Source of the DNA: Fibrobacteria bacterium AD312
Lineage (GTDB): Bacteria; Fibrobacterota; Fibrobacteria; Fibrobacterales; Fibrobacteraceae
Assembly (NCBI GenBank): GCA_001462345.1
Contig: LIUM01000010.1
Span: 25,517 to 89,516, forward strand
DNA length: 64,000 nt
Direction of reading: 5' to 3'
Part shown: positions 20,223-29,041 of the stretch, piece by piece
Position numbering within the stretch: position 1 is the first letter of the stretch
Layout: each line of letters starts with the position of its first letter
Notes under the pieces: model-generated
Databases searched by the model: none
Seen by the model: the letters and a program-made list of their open reading frames with translations, nothing else
What the model was told of the DNA's origin: nothing
Translations under genes and position numbers: made by a program

Positions 20223-22055
20223 TTATTCTTCTTCAGTTTGTACTTTAGATTCTTGCTTGCGTTTATGAGGATCCAAAGTGGCTTTACGAATACGAAGTAT
20301 TTCAGGAGTGACTTCAATACATTCATCATCATTGATAAACGTGACGCATTCTTCTAGAGTGAGCCTACGATATGGAGTCAATTGAATGTTATCATCGGAG
20401 CCCGAAGCTCGCATGTTGGTTAGATGCTTGCCTTTAGTGACATTCACAATGATATCGACATTGCGGTTATGTTCGCCAACTATCATACCTGGATACACTT
20501 CTGCTCCTGGTGGAATAATCATGTAGCCACGGTCTTCTAATTTAGATAACGCATAGCTTGCGGCATCTCCAGAATCTTTTGCAATCATCACGCCATTGAC
20601 TCGAGCAGGAATTTCCCCTTTATAAGCTTGATATTCTAAGAAAATGGATTGAGAAACAGCATACCCTTTAGAAAGAGAAAGGAGAACAGGACGAAGACCA
20701 ATTAAACCACGGCTAGGAATGGTATATTCCAAGAATACGCGATTGTTATCATCTTGAACCATGTTCTGCATTTCGCCTTTGCGCTTGCCAAGTTCTTCAA
20801 TAACAGCTCCACTATATTCTGCAGGTAATTCCACTTTAAAGGATTCTATAGGTTCTAAAAGTTTACCAGAAGAATCTTTTTGGAAAATGACTTGAGGACT
20901 ACCAATTGTAAATTCGTAAGCCTCACGACGCATGTTTTCTACAAGAATTGTTAAATGAAGAATACCACGACCAGAAACCTTAAATGTACTTGCTCCATCT
21001 ACTTTTTCAACTAAAAGAGCAGGGTCTGACATGTGTGCTCTTTCTAAGCGTTCTAATAAATGGTTTCCTGTTAAAAACTTTCCACCGTACTTGCCAGCAA
21101 GAGGTGATGTATTCACTGTGAAAAGCATAGATATGGTAGGTGGATCTATGTGAATACGAGGAAGATGAACTGGATTTGCTACTGAAGAAAGAGTGTCTCC
21201 AATATCAAATTTATCTAACCCAGCAATAAGAATAATATCTCCAGGGCCCGCTTCTTCTACTGGCTTAGGAGTAACTCCTTCGTAGCGGAGTATTTTTTGA
21301 ATTCGGATAGAGCGAACAGTACCATCATCTAAAGATTGTGCTACTGTTAGATTAGGCTTAAATGTACCCTCTTTAACACGACCAACAGCGAGACGCCCTA
21401 AAAAGCCAGAATACTCTAAAGAGGCAATCTGTAGTAGGGGAGCTGCTTTTGGATCACCCTTAGGAGCAGGGATGCGTTCTAAGATAAGATCCATTAGAAT
21501 TCTAAAATCGCCATCTTCATCGCCGAGTTCACGACGGCAAATGCCTTTACGACCACTTCCGAAGACATGAGCAAAATCGAGTTGTTCTTCGTTTGCATTT
21601 AGTTCACAAAATAAATCAAATACTTTATCTAGAGCTAAATGTGGATTACATCCATCACGGTCAATTTTGTTAACGACAACAATAGGAATTAAGCCAAGTT
21701 CTAGAGCTTTCTGTGTGACAAAACGGGTTTGAGCCATAGGCCCTTCAAAAGCGTCAACAACAAGAAGAACTCCGTCAACAGTACCAAGCACTCGTTCCAC
21801 TTGACCACCAAAGTCAGCATGCCCTGGTGTATCGACAATATTAACGCTATAGCCCTTGTAATTTACATGAGCGTTTTTTGATAAAATGGTGATGCCGCGT
21901 TCTCTTTCGAGATTGTCAGAGTCCATAACGCGTTCTTGTACTTCTTCATTTTCATGAAAAGAGCCGCATTGTTTTAGGAGTTGGTCGACCAAAGTTGTTT
22001 TACCGTGGTCTACGTGAGCGATGATCGCTATATTTCTAATGTTTGATGTATCCAT
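20223..22055 (-). CDS. typA: Ribosome-binding GTPase TypA/BipA
   Basis: TypA/BipA is an EF-G-like GTPase that binds ribosomes and helps 50S assembly and stress adaptation. The 610 residues carry the G1 loop 'AHVDHGKTT', G2 with 'RERGITI', G3 '[10 protein letters not shown]', G4 'NKID', then EF-G-like domains II, III and V and the BipA-specific C-terminal domain ('[18 protein letters not shown]', '[20 protein letters not shown]'). Length and order match the family. It is divergent from ruvX with 91 bases between the two starts. Confidence 0.97.
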   Translation of the reverse strand: MDTSNIRNIAIIAHVDHGKTTLVDQLLKQCGSFHENEEVQERVMDSDNLERERGITILSKNAHVNYKGYSVNIVDTPGHADFGGQVERVLGTVDGVLLVVDAFEGPMAQTRFVTQKALELGLIPIVVVNKIDRDGCNPHLALDKVFDLFCELNANEEQLDFAHVFGSGRKGICRRELGDEDGDFRILMDLILERIPAPKGDPKAAPLLQIASLEYSGFLGRLAVGRVKEGTFKPNLTVAQSLDDGTVRSIRIQKILRYEGVTPKPVEEAGPGDIILIAGLDKFDIGDTLSSVANPVHLPRIHIDPPTISMLFTVNTSPLAGKYGGKFLTGNHLLERLERAHMSDPALLVEKVDGASTFKVSGRGILHLTILVENMRREAYEFTIGSPQVIFQKDSSGKLLEPIESFKVELPAEYSGAVIEELGKRKGEMQNMVQDDNNRVFLEYTIPSRGLIGLRPVLLSLSKGYAVSQSIFLEYQAYKGEIPARVNGVMIAKDSGDAASYALSKLEDRGYMIIPPGAEVYPGMIVGEHNRNVDIIVNVTKGKHLTNMRASGSDDNIQLTPYRRLTLEECVTFINDDECIEVTPEILRIRKATLDPHKRKQESKVQTEEE

Positions 22056-22146
22056 AATTCGCTTTTGATAAAAGAGCTAAGTAAAATCTATAGCCGCGCG
22101 AAATTTAGAAATAACAAAACTATTTTGCAATTTTATATTTGTTTCT

Positions 22147-22557
22147 ATGAAATATTTAGGCATTGATTTTGGCGAAAGACGCGTTGGACTTGCTGTGGGC
22201 GACTCAGAACTACGTTTTGCTTTTCCTAGAGAGACTATTGATACCCGATTACAAGATCTATGGATAAGGCTTGATGAGATTGTTTTGAATGAAAAAATAG
22301 ACCATTTTGTAGTAGGAATGCCTTTTCATCCAGATGGGCGAAAAGATGGCAAAAACAAGGTCGTAGAGGTCTTTATTGACGAATTAAAGGAGCATTTCCC
22401 TGAAATCCCTATTTTTACTCAAGATGAATCGTATTCTAGTGTCCAAGCTTTACAACAGACTTCTTATATGAGTCGAAAAAAAAAGAAGGATAAAGGAATT
22501 GTAGATAGAGCAGCAGCGACAATTATTTTACAAAACTGGTTAGACGGAAATATTTAA
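22147..22557 (+). CDS. ruvX: Putative pre-16S rRNA nuclease / Holliday junction resolvase-like YqgF
   Basis: A 136-residue RNase H-fold protein of the RuvX/YqgF family, thought to process the 5' end of 16S rRNA. The catalytic acids are visible in 'GIDFGERRVGLAVGD' (Asp6), in 'TQDESYSS' and in 'VDRAAATIILQNWLD'; 'VVGMPFHPDG' is the substrate loop. The length is normal. The receiver-like gene begins 21 bases downstream and is probably cotranscribed. A strong terminator closes the pair at 23081-23114. Confidence 0.93.
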   Translation: MKYLGIDFGERRVGLAVGDSELRFAFPRETIDTRLQDLWIRLDEIVLNEKIDHFVVGMPFHPDGRKDGKNKVVEVFIDELKEHFPEIPIFTQDESYSSVQALQQTSYMSRKKKKDKGIVDRAAATIILQNWLDGNI

Positions 22558-22578
22558 GTTATTATATTTGAGTGCATT

Positions 22579-23049
22579 ATGACAAAAATTCTTGATGATG
22601 AAATAGACGATTTAGATGAACCTCTTTCTTTAGAAGACGATAATGATGAAGTTGGTGAATCCTCTTCTTCAGATCAAACCCCAGTTGTTCGTGATTATAC
22701 CACTAGACGTGTTTTAGTTTGGGAAGAAGATGACGAACGTTGTGGCATTACGGTTGAAGTTCTCTCTGATTTGTTAGTGGGAGCTTATGTAAAAGGTGTT
22801 AAAACAGAATCTGAAGCTCTTGCTTTATTAGAAGCTGACGAATGGGATACTTTTGTTGTTGATTTTTATACCGAAGGTGTTTCTGTTAGTGAGTTTATCA
22901 AACGAGTAAACAACTACCCAGATGCTATTTTAGTAGCAATTGCCATGAGTCCGTTAAAACTGTTAGAAGAACGCGAACCAGCTAAGCTCGAATCTCTTCG
23001 TCGGTTATTTGATTTTGAAAAAAATTCAAATGCCCCTATTCGAGGGTAA
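22579..23049 (+). CDS. Degenerate receiver-domain-like protein
   Basis: The 156 residues start with an acidic, Ser-rich tail (1-40). From residue 43 the pattern resembles a response-regulator receiver: a first strand 'RRVLVWEEDD' with acidic residues at 49-51, a helix, 'EWDTFVVDFYTEG' with a possible phospho-acceptor Asp95, and 'AILVAIAMS' as strand four with Ser124. The fifth strand and its conserved Lys are not evident, and the domain ends about 25 residues later. It may be a pseudo-receiver that works by protein contact. No partner kinase is nearby; it follows ruvX. I cannot name a family, and the receiver fold is an inference from the pattern. Confidence 0.6.
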   Translation: MTKILDDEIDDLDEPLSLEDDNDEVGESSSSDQTPVVRDYTTRRVLVWEEDDERCGITVEVLSDLLVGAYVKGVKTESEALALLEADEWDTFVVDFYTEGVSVSEFIKRVNNYPDAILVAIAMSPLKLLEEREPAKLESLRRLFDFEKNSNAPIRG

Positions 23050-23080
23050 TTTTTATAATATTAATTTTGATGCGTTTATA

Positions 23081-23114
23081 AAAAAACAGACCTTTTTTTG
23101 GTCTGTTTTTTTTT
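23081..23114 (+). terminator. Rho-independent terminator after the ruvX pair
   Basis: A stem of AAAAAACAGACC/GGTCTGTTTTTT with a T-rich loop and a run of nine T on the plus strand. The A-run on the other side means it may also stop transcripts coming from the right on the minus strand. Confidence 0.9.
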
Positions 23115-23134
23115 AAGAGTAGTATAAATGAATC

Positions 23135-23794
23135 TTACTTTTCGTGCCAAAGACGAATTAAGCTCTTATTTTTTCTAAGCATTAACCAGAAATTGGGGCC
23201 AATTAACACCAAATCACGGATTAAAGAAGTCCATGTTTCATTTTTATCTTGAGCACCTTCAATTTGAAAGCAGCCGCAGGTAATTCCAAGGTCGTGAAAT
23301 AAGGCCCAAGAAAGTGCAATAATAAAAGAAATAAACATTAAGAAAATGACTAAAGCCGATTCTCTTGTATAAGGACTAAATATTAGCGCAAGCCCAAACC
23401 AAAACTCAAATTGTGGATAAGCTAATGCAAAAAAGTTGTTAATAAATTCTGGTAAAAACTGATATTGAGCGACTAACGTAGCAAATGCAAGTGGGTCTTG
23501 AATTTTAAAGATACTCGCTGCAATAAACATACCGCCTAAACCTAGTCTAAGCAACGTTTCAAGGGCTTTTTCAGAAAAACGTTTGTCAGATTTCCAAGCA
23601 GGAATGATCAAAAGTGCTGCAATAATAATAGCGGAGACACCAATATAAATATTGTATTTCCACGCCGTAGGGAATATTTCCAAGAACCAATCTTTGTCTG
23701 TAATTGTTAAAAAAGTTTCTGGAAAGGAAATTTCAGCGACACCAAAGGCAGTGAGTAGCGTTGCTATAGATAAAGAGATAATGGCTATAATCAT
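23135..23794 (-). CDS. MauE/DoxX-family redox membrane protein
   Basis: A 219-residue inner-membrane protein with about six hydrophobic segments. The C-terminal part has the MauE/DoxX-like signature: 'LRLGLGGMFIAASIFKIQDP', a 'GITCGCFQ' pair of Cys near residue 180, and 'TWTSLIRDLVL'. MauE-type proteins are linked to disulfide or quinone redox work in the periplasm, but the partner here is unknown. I start it at the ATG at 23794 (MIIAIISLS) because GGAG lies 8 bases upstream; a longer frame to 23836 would read through the stop region of the gene upstream. It is coupled to that small gene, whose stop precedes the start by two bases. Confidence 0.8.
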   Translation of the reverse strand: MIIAIISLSIATLLTAFGVAEISFPETFLTITDKDWFLEIFPTAWKYNIYIGVSAIIIAALLIIPAWKSDKRFSEKALETLLRLGLGGMFIAASIFKIQDPLAFATLVAQYQFLPEFINNFFALAYPQFEFWFGLALIFSPYTRESALVIFLMFISFIIALSWALFHDLGITCGCFQIEGAQDKNETWTSLIRDLVLIGPNFWLMLRKNKSLIRLWHEK

Positions 23795-23796
23795 AC

Positions 23797-23982
23797 TTAC
23801 TCCGGTACTTCTAAAACAGGTTGAGAGCCTATCCATTCTACAGACTTAGAATCATCAACAAAAATATTGTTTAGGATTGCTAAAACAACACAAAAAACGC
23901 CTAAAATAATGAGCATTTTCCAGTTCAAGCTTTTGATGTATTGAAAAACAATTGTTTTTATTTTGCAGATGTTTTTTTTCAT
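23797..23982 (-). CDS. Small single-pass membrane protein upstream of the MauE-like gene
   Basis: From the ATG at 23982 (MKKNICKIKT) this encodes about 61 residues: a basic N-terminus, one membrane helix ('MLIILGVFCVVLAILNNIF') and a short acidic tail ending 'VLEVPE'. Its stop is two bases before the start of the MauE-like gene, and that gene's ribosome site lies inside its last codons, so the two are surely translated together. In other bacteria a membrane-anchored rhodanese often sits at this position; here there is an anchor but no rhodanese domain. That comparison is an inference from layout. Confidence 0.55.
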   Translation of the reverse strand: MKKNICKIKTIVFQYIKSLNWKMLIILGVFCVVLAILNNIFVDDSKSVEWIGSQPVLEVPE

Positions 23983-24222
23983 ATACACAAAATAACAAAT
24001 TGATTTTATGAAAACCATATTTTGAAAAATAATCGCCCAATAAAAAATCTCAATAGGGCACTTTCTCGAATGGATCAAGTAATTGTAGGTGTGAATGAAT
24101 TTTTTGAGGAACCCAACACTTCATTTGCCATTTAATAGAAGTGCTTACGTTTTTTTTCTTATCGAATCAAGAAAAACGGCTTCATTTTTTTCTGTTTTCA
24201 CATACAGATTCAAATAAAAAAA

Positions 24223-24248
24223 GAGCAAAAAATTTATTTTTTTTGCTC
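24223..24248 (-). terminator. Terminator after metG
   Basis: An inverted repeat GAGCAAAAAA/TTTTTTTTGCTC lies just after the metG stop, with a run of T following on the minus strand. Confidence 0.75.
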
Positions 24249-24274
24249 CTAAGTAATAATATTGAATTCAGATT

Positions 24275-26326
24275 TTAGTGGACAGAGGCTTCGTCTTTGA
24301 CATCGCAAGAAACTGGTGTCCCATTAAATTCAAGACGATTATCGTTACAGAAAATAGTATTGTCTTTAACGTAAAGAGATATTTTGTCGAAGTCTTTTAT
24401 TTTTAATTCTCTGCTTTCAGAAGGTGTAATTCCTTTAAATAAAGCTCTAGCACCAATTTTTGTATTGGCTGGTGGAGCTACCAGAACGGCTTTCCCTTCT
24501 TCACCATCTCCAGCGAGGAGCATTCCCATGCTCATAATCCCGCGAAGCGGTGCTGGTTTTAAATTGGAAAAAAGTAAAATTAGGCGGTCTTGAAGTTCAT
24601 CTTTAGAATAGCTTTTTTTAAGCCCAGAACAAATCGTCCGAACTTCACTTTCGCCTGCATCGACTTTTAATACGTAAAGACTTTCGGCGTCAGGATGATC
24701 TTCTACAGAAATGATTTTGGCGCATCTAAGATCTAATAAGGAAGGTACATCTGTTGCAAGTATTGGTTTATTTTGTTCTTTTGTTTTTGGTGGTGGAGGT
24801 GGAGCTTTTTCCACTTCAATTCTTGGGAATAAAGGATTCCCTTCTCCAAAGGATTCTCCACCTTGGAATTTGCCCCAGTGAAGATCTTTTTCACCTTCAC
24901 AAGTAGTACCGAGCATGGCTAAGCCTTCTATAGTTTTAGTAGGCATAACAGGCCATAAAAAGCATAATGATAAACGAACGGCTTCGGCAGCAGTAAATAG
25001 AACAGTGGCGAGTTCGTCTTTGGCTGAATCATCCTTCGCTAGTTTCCATGGAGCTTTAATTTCGAGATAGCGATTGATTCCTCGAACAAGACTCATAATA
25101 TCTTCAATCACTTGAGACAACTTGACTTGAGTAATCCCTGAAAAAACTTGTTCTTTAACTTGATTAGCAAGAGTGATTAATTCTTGAGCAGGTGCATCTA
25201 TTTGAGTTGCCTTTGGAAGCTTGCCTTCAAAGTTCGTTAGAACTAAACGATGGACTCGGTTCAATACATTACCCAAATCATTAGCTAAATCACTGTTGAT
25301 TCGACGCTTAAAAGCATCATCACTAAAAGTACAATCTTGACCCACCACCATTTCTCTTGCAAGAAAATAGCGAAATGCGTCAACTCCAAATTGTTCCATG
25401 TAATCCATTGGATTTACGCCTGTGCCGCTGGATTTACTCATTTTTGACCCACCAGTCAACCACCAACCATGTGCTAAAACATGCTTTGGTAAAGGGATTT
25501 CAAGAGCCATAAGCATGGTTGGCCAGTAGACGCAATGCGTCGTAAGAATATCTTTCCCTATTAAATGATAAGAAGCAGGCCAAATAGGTTCTCCATTCTC
25601 ATAAGTTCTATCTCTAACGCCACTAACATAGTTGATTAGAGCATCAAACCAAACGTAGGTCACATATTCATCATCAAATGGAAGGGGAATTCCCCAGTTT
25701 AAACGAGATTTAGGGCGGCTAATGCAAAGATCATTAAGCGGTTGTTTTAAGAATCCTAAAATTTCGTTTCTACGATAATCAGGAAGAATCCAATCAGGAT
25801 TTTCTTCAAGATGAGTAATCAATCGTTGTTGATACATTCCCATTTTAAAGAAATAATTTTTTTCTTTTAACCATTCGACAGGGCGTCCACTGATGGGGTC
25901 CTTGCTATCGACAAGTTCTTCTTCACTAAAAAAACGTTCTTCACCGACAGAATACCAACCTTCGTATTCTTTGGAGTAAATTTCACCTTTATCCCAAAGC
26001 TTTTGTAAGCATTCTCTGACAAATTGCTTGTGGTCTGCATCTGTTGTTCGAATAAAATAGTCATAATTAATATCCATTTTATTCCAGAGATTTTTAAACC
26101 GAAGATTGTACTCATCAACATGGGTTTGTGGGTCTACTTGTCTTTTAGCGGCCGCTTGCTGCACTTTTTGTCCATGTTCATCTGTACCAGTTAGAAAAAA
26201 GGTTTGATAACCGATTAGTTTATGAAAACGTGTTAAAATATCGGCTAAAACAGTAGTATAAGAATGCCCAATATGAGGGGCGTCATTAACGTAATAAATT
26301 GGGGTAGTGATGTAAAAGTTTTTCAT
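24275..26326 (-). CDS. metG: Methionyl-tRNA synthetase with C-terminal tRNA-binding domain
   Basis: MetG charges tRNA-Met. The 683 residues contain the HIGH-type motif PHIGHS (17-22), the KMSKS motif 'SKMSKSSG' near 295, an anticodon-binding helical domain (about 370-520), and a Trbp111/EMAP-like C-terminal domain (about 575-683, 'CAKIISVEDHPDAESLYVLKVD') that aids dimerisation and tRNA binding. The zinc-binding Cys knuckles of the E. coli form are absent, so this is the zinc-free type. A run of Pro (APPPPPPK) links the domains. Confidence 0.97.
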   Translation of the reverse strand: MKNFYITTPIYYVNDAPHIGHSYTTVLADILTRFHKLIGYQTFFLTGTDEHGQKVQQAAAKRQVDPQTHVDEYNLRFKNLWNKMDINYDYFIRTTDADHKQFVRECLQKLWDKGEIYSKEYEGWYSVGEERFFSEEELVDSKDPISGRPVEWLKEKNYFFKMGMYQQRLITHLEENPDWILPDYRRNEILGFLKQPLNDLCISRPKSRLNWGIPLPFDDEYVTYVWFDALINYVSGVRDRTYENGEPIWPASYHLIGKDILTTHCVYWPTMLMALEIPLPKHVLAHGWWLTGGSKMSKSSGTGVNPMDYMEQFGVDAFRYFLAREMVVGQDCTFSDDAFKRRINSDLANDLGNVLNRVHRLVLTNFEGKLPKATQIDAPAQELITLANQVKEQVFSGITQVKLSQVIEDIMSLVRGINRYLEIKAPWKLAKDDSAKDELATVLFTAAEAVRLSLCFLWPVMPTKTIEGLAMLGTTCEGEKDLHWGKFQGGESFGEGNPLFPRIEVEKAPPPPPKTKEQNKPILATDVPSLLDLRCAKIISVEDHPDAESLYVLKVDAGESEVRTICSGLKKSYSKDELQDRLILLFSNLKPAPLRGIMSMGMLLAGDGEEGKAVLVAPPANTKIGARALFKGITPSESRELKIKDFDKISLYVKDNTIFCNDNRLEFNGTPVSCDVKDEASVH

Positions 26327-26346
26327 AGTGCAAATGTAGAAAAAGA

Positions 26347-26373
26347 AAAAGCTTCCTGCAAAAGGAAGCTTTT
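26347..26373 (-). terminator. Terminator after the repeat-bearing porin gene
   Basis: An 11-bp perfect stem AAAAGCTTCCT/AGGAAGCTTTT lies between metG and the porin stop. On the minus strand it is followed by a T-rich run, so it should end the porin transcript before metG. Confidence 0.85.
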
Positions 26374-26406
26374 AAATGATTTATATAAAAAGTCTTATTT
26401 GATTAT

Positions 26407-27930
26407 TTAGTTAATACGACCAATCAAATTACCATTGATGACCCAGTCTTTTGAACTTCCAAAACTATGGCAACCAGCAGATAGGGTGAAACGATTTGTA
26501 AGATCTTTTTCGATATAGAAGGCGCCAAGAACGTCTTTAACGTGTTTTGAATTCGTTTGGTATTTTGTATCTATACGATCGGAAATGTATTCTGCTTCCA
26601 GAATGATTCTGTCTACAGCAGTATTTTTAAGCATTAGACCACCAGTTACAGGCATTTTCCAATCGACAACCACATCTCTTTCTCTGGTAATATTCTGATC
26701 ATTTTTATAAAGTTCTGTGGAATCTCCACCTAAACCAAGCATAGCAACTTCACCAAATAAGAATAATTTGTCTTCAATGATAGGAATGTTTACTTTTAGA
26801 GAAACATTGGTGCGAACATCACTATTATGGTCTTTAACTTTATCAAAAATATTTGTACGTAAAGCAAGATCAATATCCAGAGCTTCAATAGAAGATAATT
26901 CACGGAAATGAGCTACGAAACGAAGATCGCCTGTATTTAAGTACGGGCCAGTGCTAATTAAAGCTAGGTCTATAGAGAGATTTTCTGTAGGAGTAAATCC
27001 AAATTGGAACATGTTTTCTGAGGCAAAAGTAGATTTGAATCCATTTAAATAACCATCAACATAGCCACCAAAATAATCTCCGTTTTTACTTGTATTTTCC
27101 CAACGGCCTAATTTGAAATTAAAATATTTTGTACGTTGCCATGCCCATGCTTCTTTGAGCTCAATCACATCGATTACTTCTGTTTTGCTTGTATAATTTT
27201 CATCTGTTTTATTGTCAATTAAATCGCCAGGATAAACAGATAAGGCTACTTTACCATCAAAGTTTTCTGATTGAGTGAAAAAAGAAAGGTTGGCACGACC
27301 AGTCCATTCTTCAAAGTTGTTTTTACTAGTGTCTTTTTCTGATGCCCAAAGCACTTTCCCTGCTTGAATTTCAAAATCAGAATTCATGTCAAACTTGAAA
27401 GCACCTGCTGTAATAAGAGGAGCTTTTTTAGCTTTTATTTTTTTAACCTTTTTAGCTTTCTTCTTTTTTTGAGTTGTGGCTTTTGCAGCGGTGTCAATAG
27501 CAGCGGTTTCGATTGCAGGTGTTGCTTTGGCAGTAGAGTCAACAGTAGCCGTTTCAGTGGCAGGAGTGGCTTCTGCATTTGCTGTTGTATCTACAGTTGT
27601 GGTATCAGTTACAGGAGCTGCTTCGGCTTGCTTAGTAGAGTCGACAGCAACAGGTTTAGCAGCAGGAGCTGCTTCGGCTTGCTTAGTAGAGTCGACAGCA
27701 ACAGGTTTAGCAGCAGGAGCTGCTTCGGCTTGCTTAGTAGAGTCCACAGCAACAGGTTTAGCAGCAGGTGCAGGTGTTGCGGTTTTTGCAGCAGGAGCAG
27801 GTGTTGCGGTTTTTGCAGCAGGAGCTACAGTCGTGGTTTTTGTGGTTGAAGTTTCTTTAACTGGAGTTGCTGGTTCTGCAGCTAGAGCAAATGTGGTTAA
27901 TAATAGGGAAATAAAAAGTGTTTTTTTCAT
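26407..27930 (-). CDS. Porin-like outer membrane protein with Ala/Pro and Lys-rich N-terminal repeats
   Basis: The 507-residue protein has a signal peptide (1-18), then a low-complexity region (about 19-165) made of Ala/Pro/Thr repeats, including three near-identical 17-residue units (PAAKPVAVDSTKQAEAA type), and a strongly basic stretch (QKKKKAKKVKKIKAKKAP) near 155-172. From about residue 175 it reads as a beta-barrel porin: alternating residues, 'LKEAWAWQRTKYFNFKLGRW' and an end in 'LIGRIN'. The low-complexity part could span the periplasm and touch peptidoglycan; that is inference. The substrate is unknown. It is transcribed alone, away from the SH3-like gene at 28032. Confidence 0.78.
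   Translation of the reverse strand: MKKTLFISLLLTTFALAAEPATPVKETSTTKTTTVAPAAKTATPAPAAKTATPAPAAKPVAVDSTKQAEAAPAAKPVAVDSTKQAEAAPAAKPVAVDSTKQAEAAPVTDTTTVDTTANAEATPATETATVDSTAKATPAIETAAIDTAAKATTQKKKKAKKVKKIKAKKAPLITAGAFKFDMNSDFEIQAGKVLWASEKDTSKNNFEEWTGRANLSFFTQSENFDGKVALSVYPGDLIDNKTDENYTSKTEVIDVIELKEAWAWQRTKYFNFKLGRWENTSKNGDYFGGYVDGYLNGFKSTFASENMFQFGFTPTENLSIDLALISTGPYLNTGDLRFVAHFRELSSIEALDIDLALRTNIFDKVKDHNSDVRTNVSLKVNIPIIEDKLFLFGEVAMLGLGGDSTELYKNDQNITRERDVVVDWKMPVTGGLMLKNTAVDRIILEAEYISDRIDTKYQTNSKHVKDVLGAFYIEKDLTNRFTLSAGCHSFGSSKDWVINGNLIGRIN
27614..27766 (-). repeat. Three 51-bp in-frame tandem repeats
   Basis: Three nearly identical 51-base units start at 27614, 27665 and 27716. Only one or two bases differ (for example GTCGAC against GTCCAC). 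Each codes for 17 residues in the porin's N-terminal region, so changes in copy number would keep the reading frame. Confidence 0.92.
27767..27820 (-). repeat. Two 27-bp in-frame tandem repeats
   Basis: Directly next to the 51-bp units lie two copies of a 27-base unit (27767-27793 and 27794-27820) coding for the nine-residue pattern AAKTATPAP. A third, degraded copy follows. Confidence 0.85.
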
Positions 27931-28031
27931 ATTTGGTCTCCTTAGTAAAGCATAATGTAAATTTTAGTAAAAAAAAGGTTTTTTTATTTATATGAAAGAT
28001 TAAAAAGACTCTAAAATATTATGTTCTTGTT

Positions 28032-29039
28032 ATGATTCTTAAAAAAATACTTTTGTTTATTTGTTTTATAACGGTTTTTAGTTTTTCTCAGAATTTGAAT
28101 GTTTATCGTAAATCTACAGATTCATCGGCTGTTTTAGGGGTGCTAAATCATTCTGATTGGGTTAAAGAACAGCCTATTCCTGTAAAAAAAATCAAGAAAA
28201 CATATTATGTTAAGGATAAAAAAGGCCGTAAAACAAAAAAAGTGAAGTATGAAACAGTGACTTCTAACGAGCCTCCTCGTTTTGTTCCTGTAAAATGTAA
28301 GTATGGTTCAGGCTATGTCAATAGGGCTGATCTCGCTCGTTTTTTTGAACGAACGATGGACATCAGTGGAACTTATTCTTCAGAAACGGGGTCTGCTGTT
28401 TTACGAAAATCTCCAAATTCACCAGGTAAATTTTCTTTAGTTATCTTAAATGGATCCGATAGAGAACGTGCTGAATTTGAGGTAGGTAATTTGGAGGTGA
28501 AAGAAGCTAATGGCCATAGTCGCTTTCGTTTTCAAGAACCAGATTGCCGTTTAGATATTGATTTATTTCAGAGAAAACTAAAAATTTTGCAAACGGGTTG
28601 CGAAGCTTATTCTACAAGTAATTATAAGCTTGCTGGAGAGTATAATAACTATACAGAGACAATTCGTCGAGCGGAGACATTTCAATTCCCAGAGACTAAA
28701 TTCACTTTCAAAAAATTTTTATGGTGTCCAGAGGGCCCTGATTCTTGTGAAAAGACTAAGGATGAAAATGGTAATGTGGAGATTGTTTGGAGCGTCAATG
28801 GGGAGGGCATGATCGAACGTCGTAGTGGAGATCAAATTCATACATATCGTCCTTATGAACGAATGATTCCTAATAGGAACGATTTTTATGATGGAGAAAA
28901 GCCAATTGCGCTTAAAACAAAGCGTACGGATATGTCTAGTGAATGGATGCTTTGGCTATATTTCCCAAAAGCAGAGCGGTTTAAAATGGTTCGCATGGGA
29001 ACAAGAGCCGATGCTGCTTACACTGAAATTTACGAGTAA
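28032..29039 (+). CDS. Exported protein with possible SH3-like N-terminus, unknown function
   Basis: A 335-residue protein with a signal peptide (1-19, ending FSFSQ). Residues 22-105 ('NLNVYRKSTDSSAVLGVLNHSDWVKE' in style, with 'YGSGYVNRADLARFF') look like a bacterial SH3 module interrupted by a Lys-rich hairpin. The remainder is beta-rich with five Cys (for example 'CRLDIDL', 'LWCPEGPDSC') and has no family I recognise. It would be periplasmic or on the surface. A PIN-like gene starts 2 bases after its stop, so they form an operon. No ribosome site is evident before the ATG. Confidence 0.72.
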   Translation: MILKKILLFICFITVFSFSQNLNVYRKSTDSSAVLGVLNHSDWVKEQPIPVKKIKKTYYVKDKKGRKTKKVKYETVTSNEPPRFVPVKCKYGSGYVNRADLARFFERTMDISGTYSSETGSAVLRKSPNSPGKFSLVILNGSDRERAEFEVGNLEVKEANGHSRFRFQEPDCRLDIDLFQRKLKILQTGCEAYSTSNYKLAGEYNNYTETIRRAETFQFPETKFTFKKFLWCPEGPDSCEKTKDENGNVEIVWSVNGEGMIERRSGDQIHTYRPYERMIPNRNDFYDGEKPIALKTKRTDMSSEWMLWLYFPKAERFKMVRMGTRADAAYTEIYE

Positions 29040-29041
29040 AA

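Noticed and set aside
27364..27955. Two plus-strand frames rich in Ala, Val, Ser or Cys
   Set aside because: They are shadows of the Ala/Pro repeats of the porin gene on the other strand.
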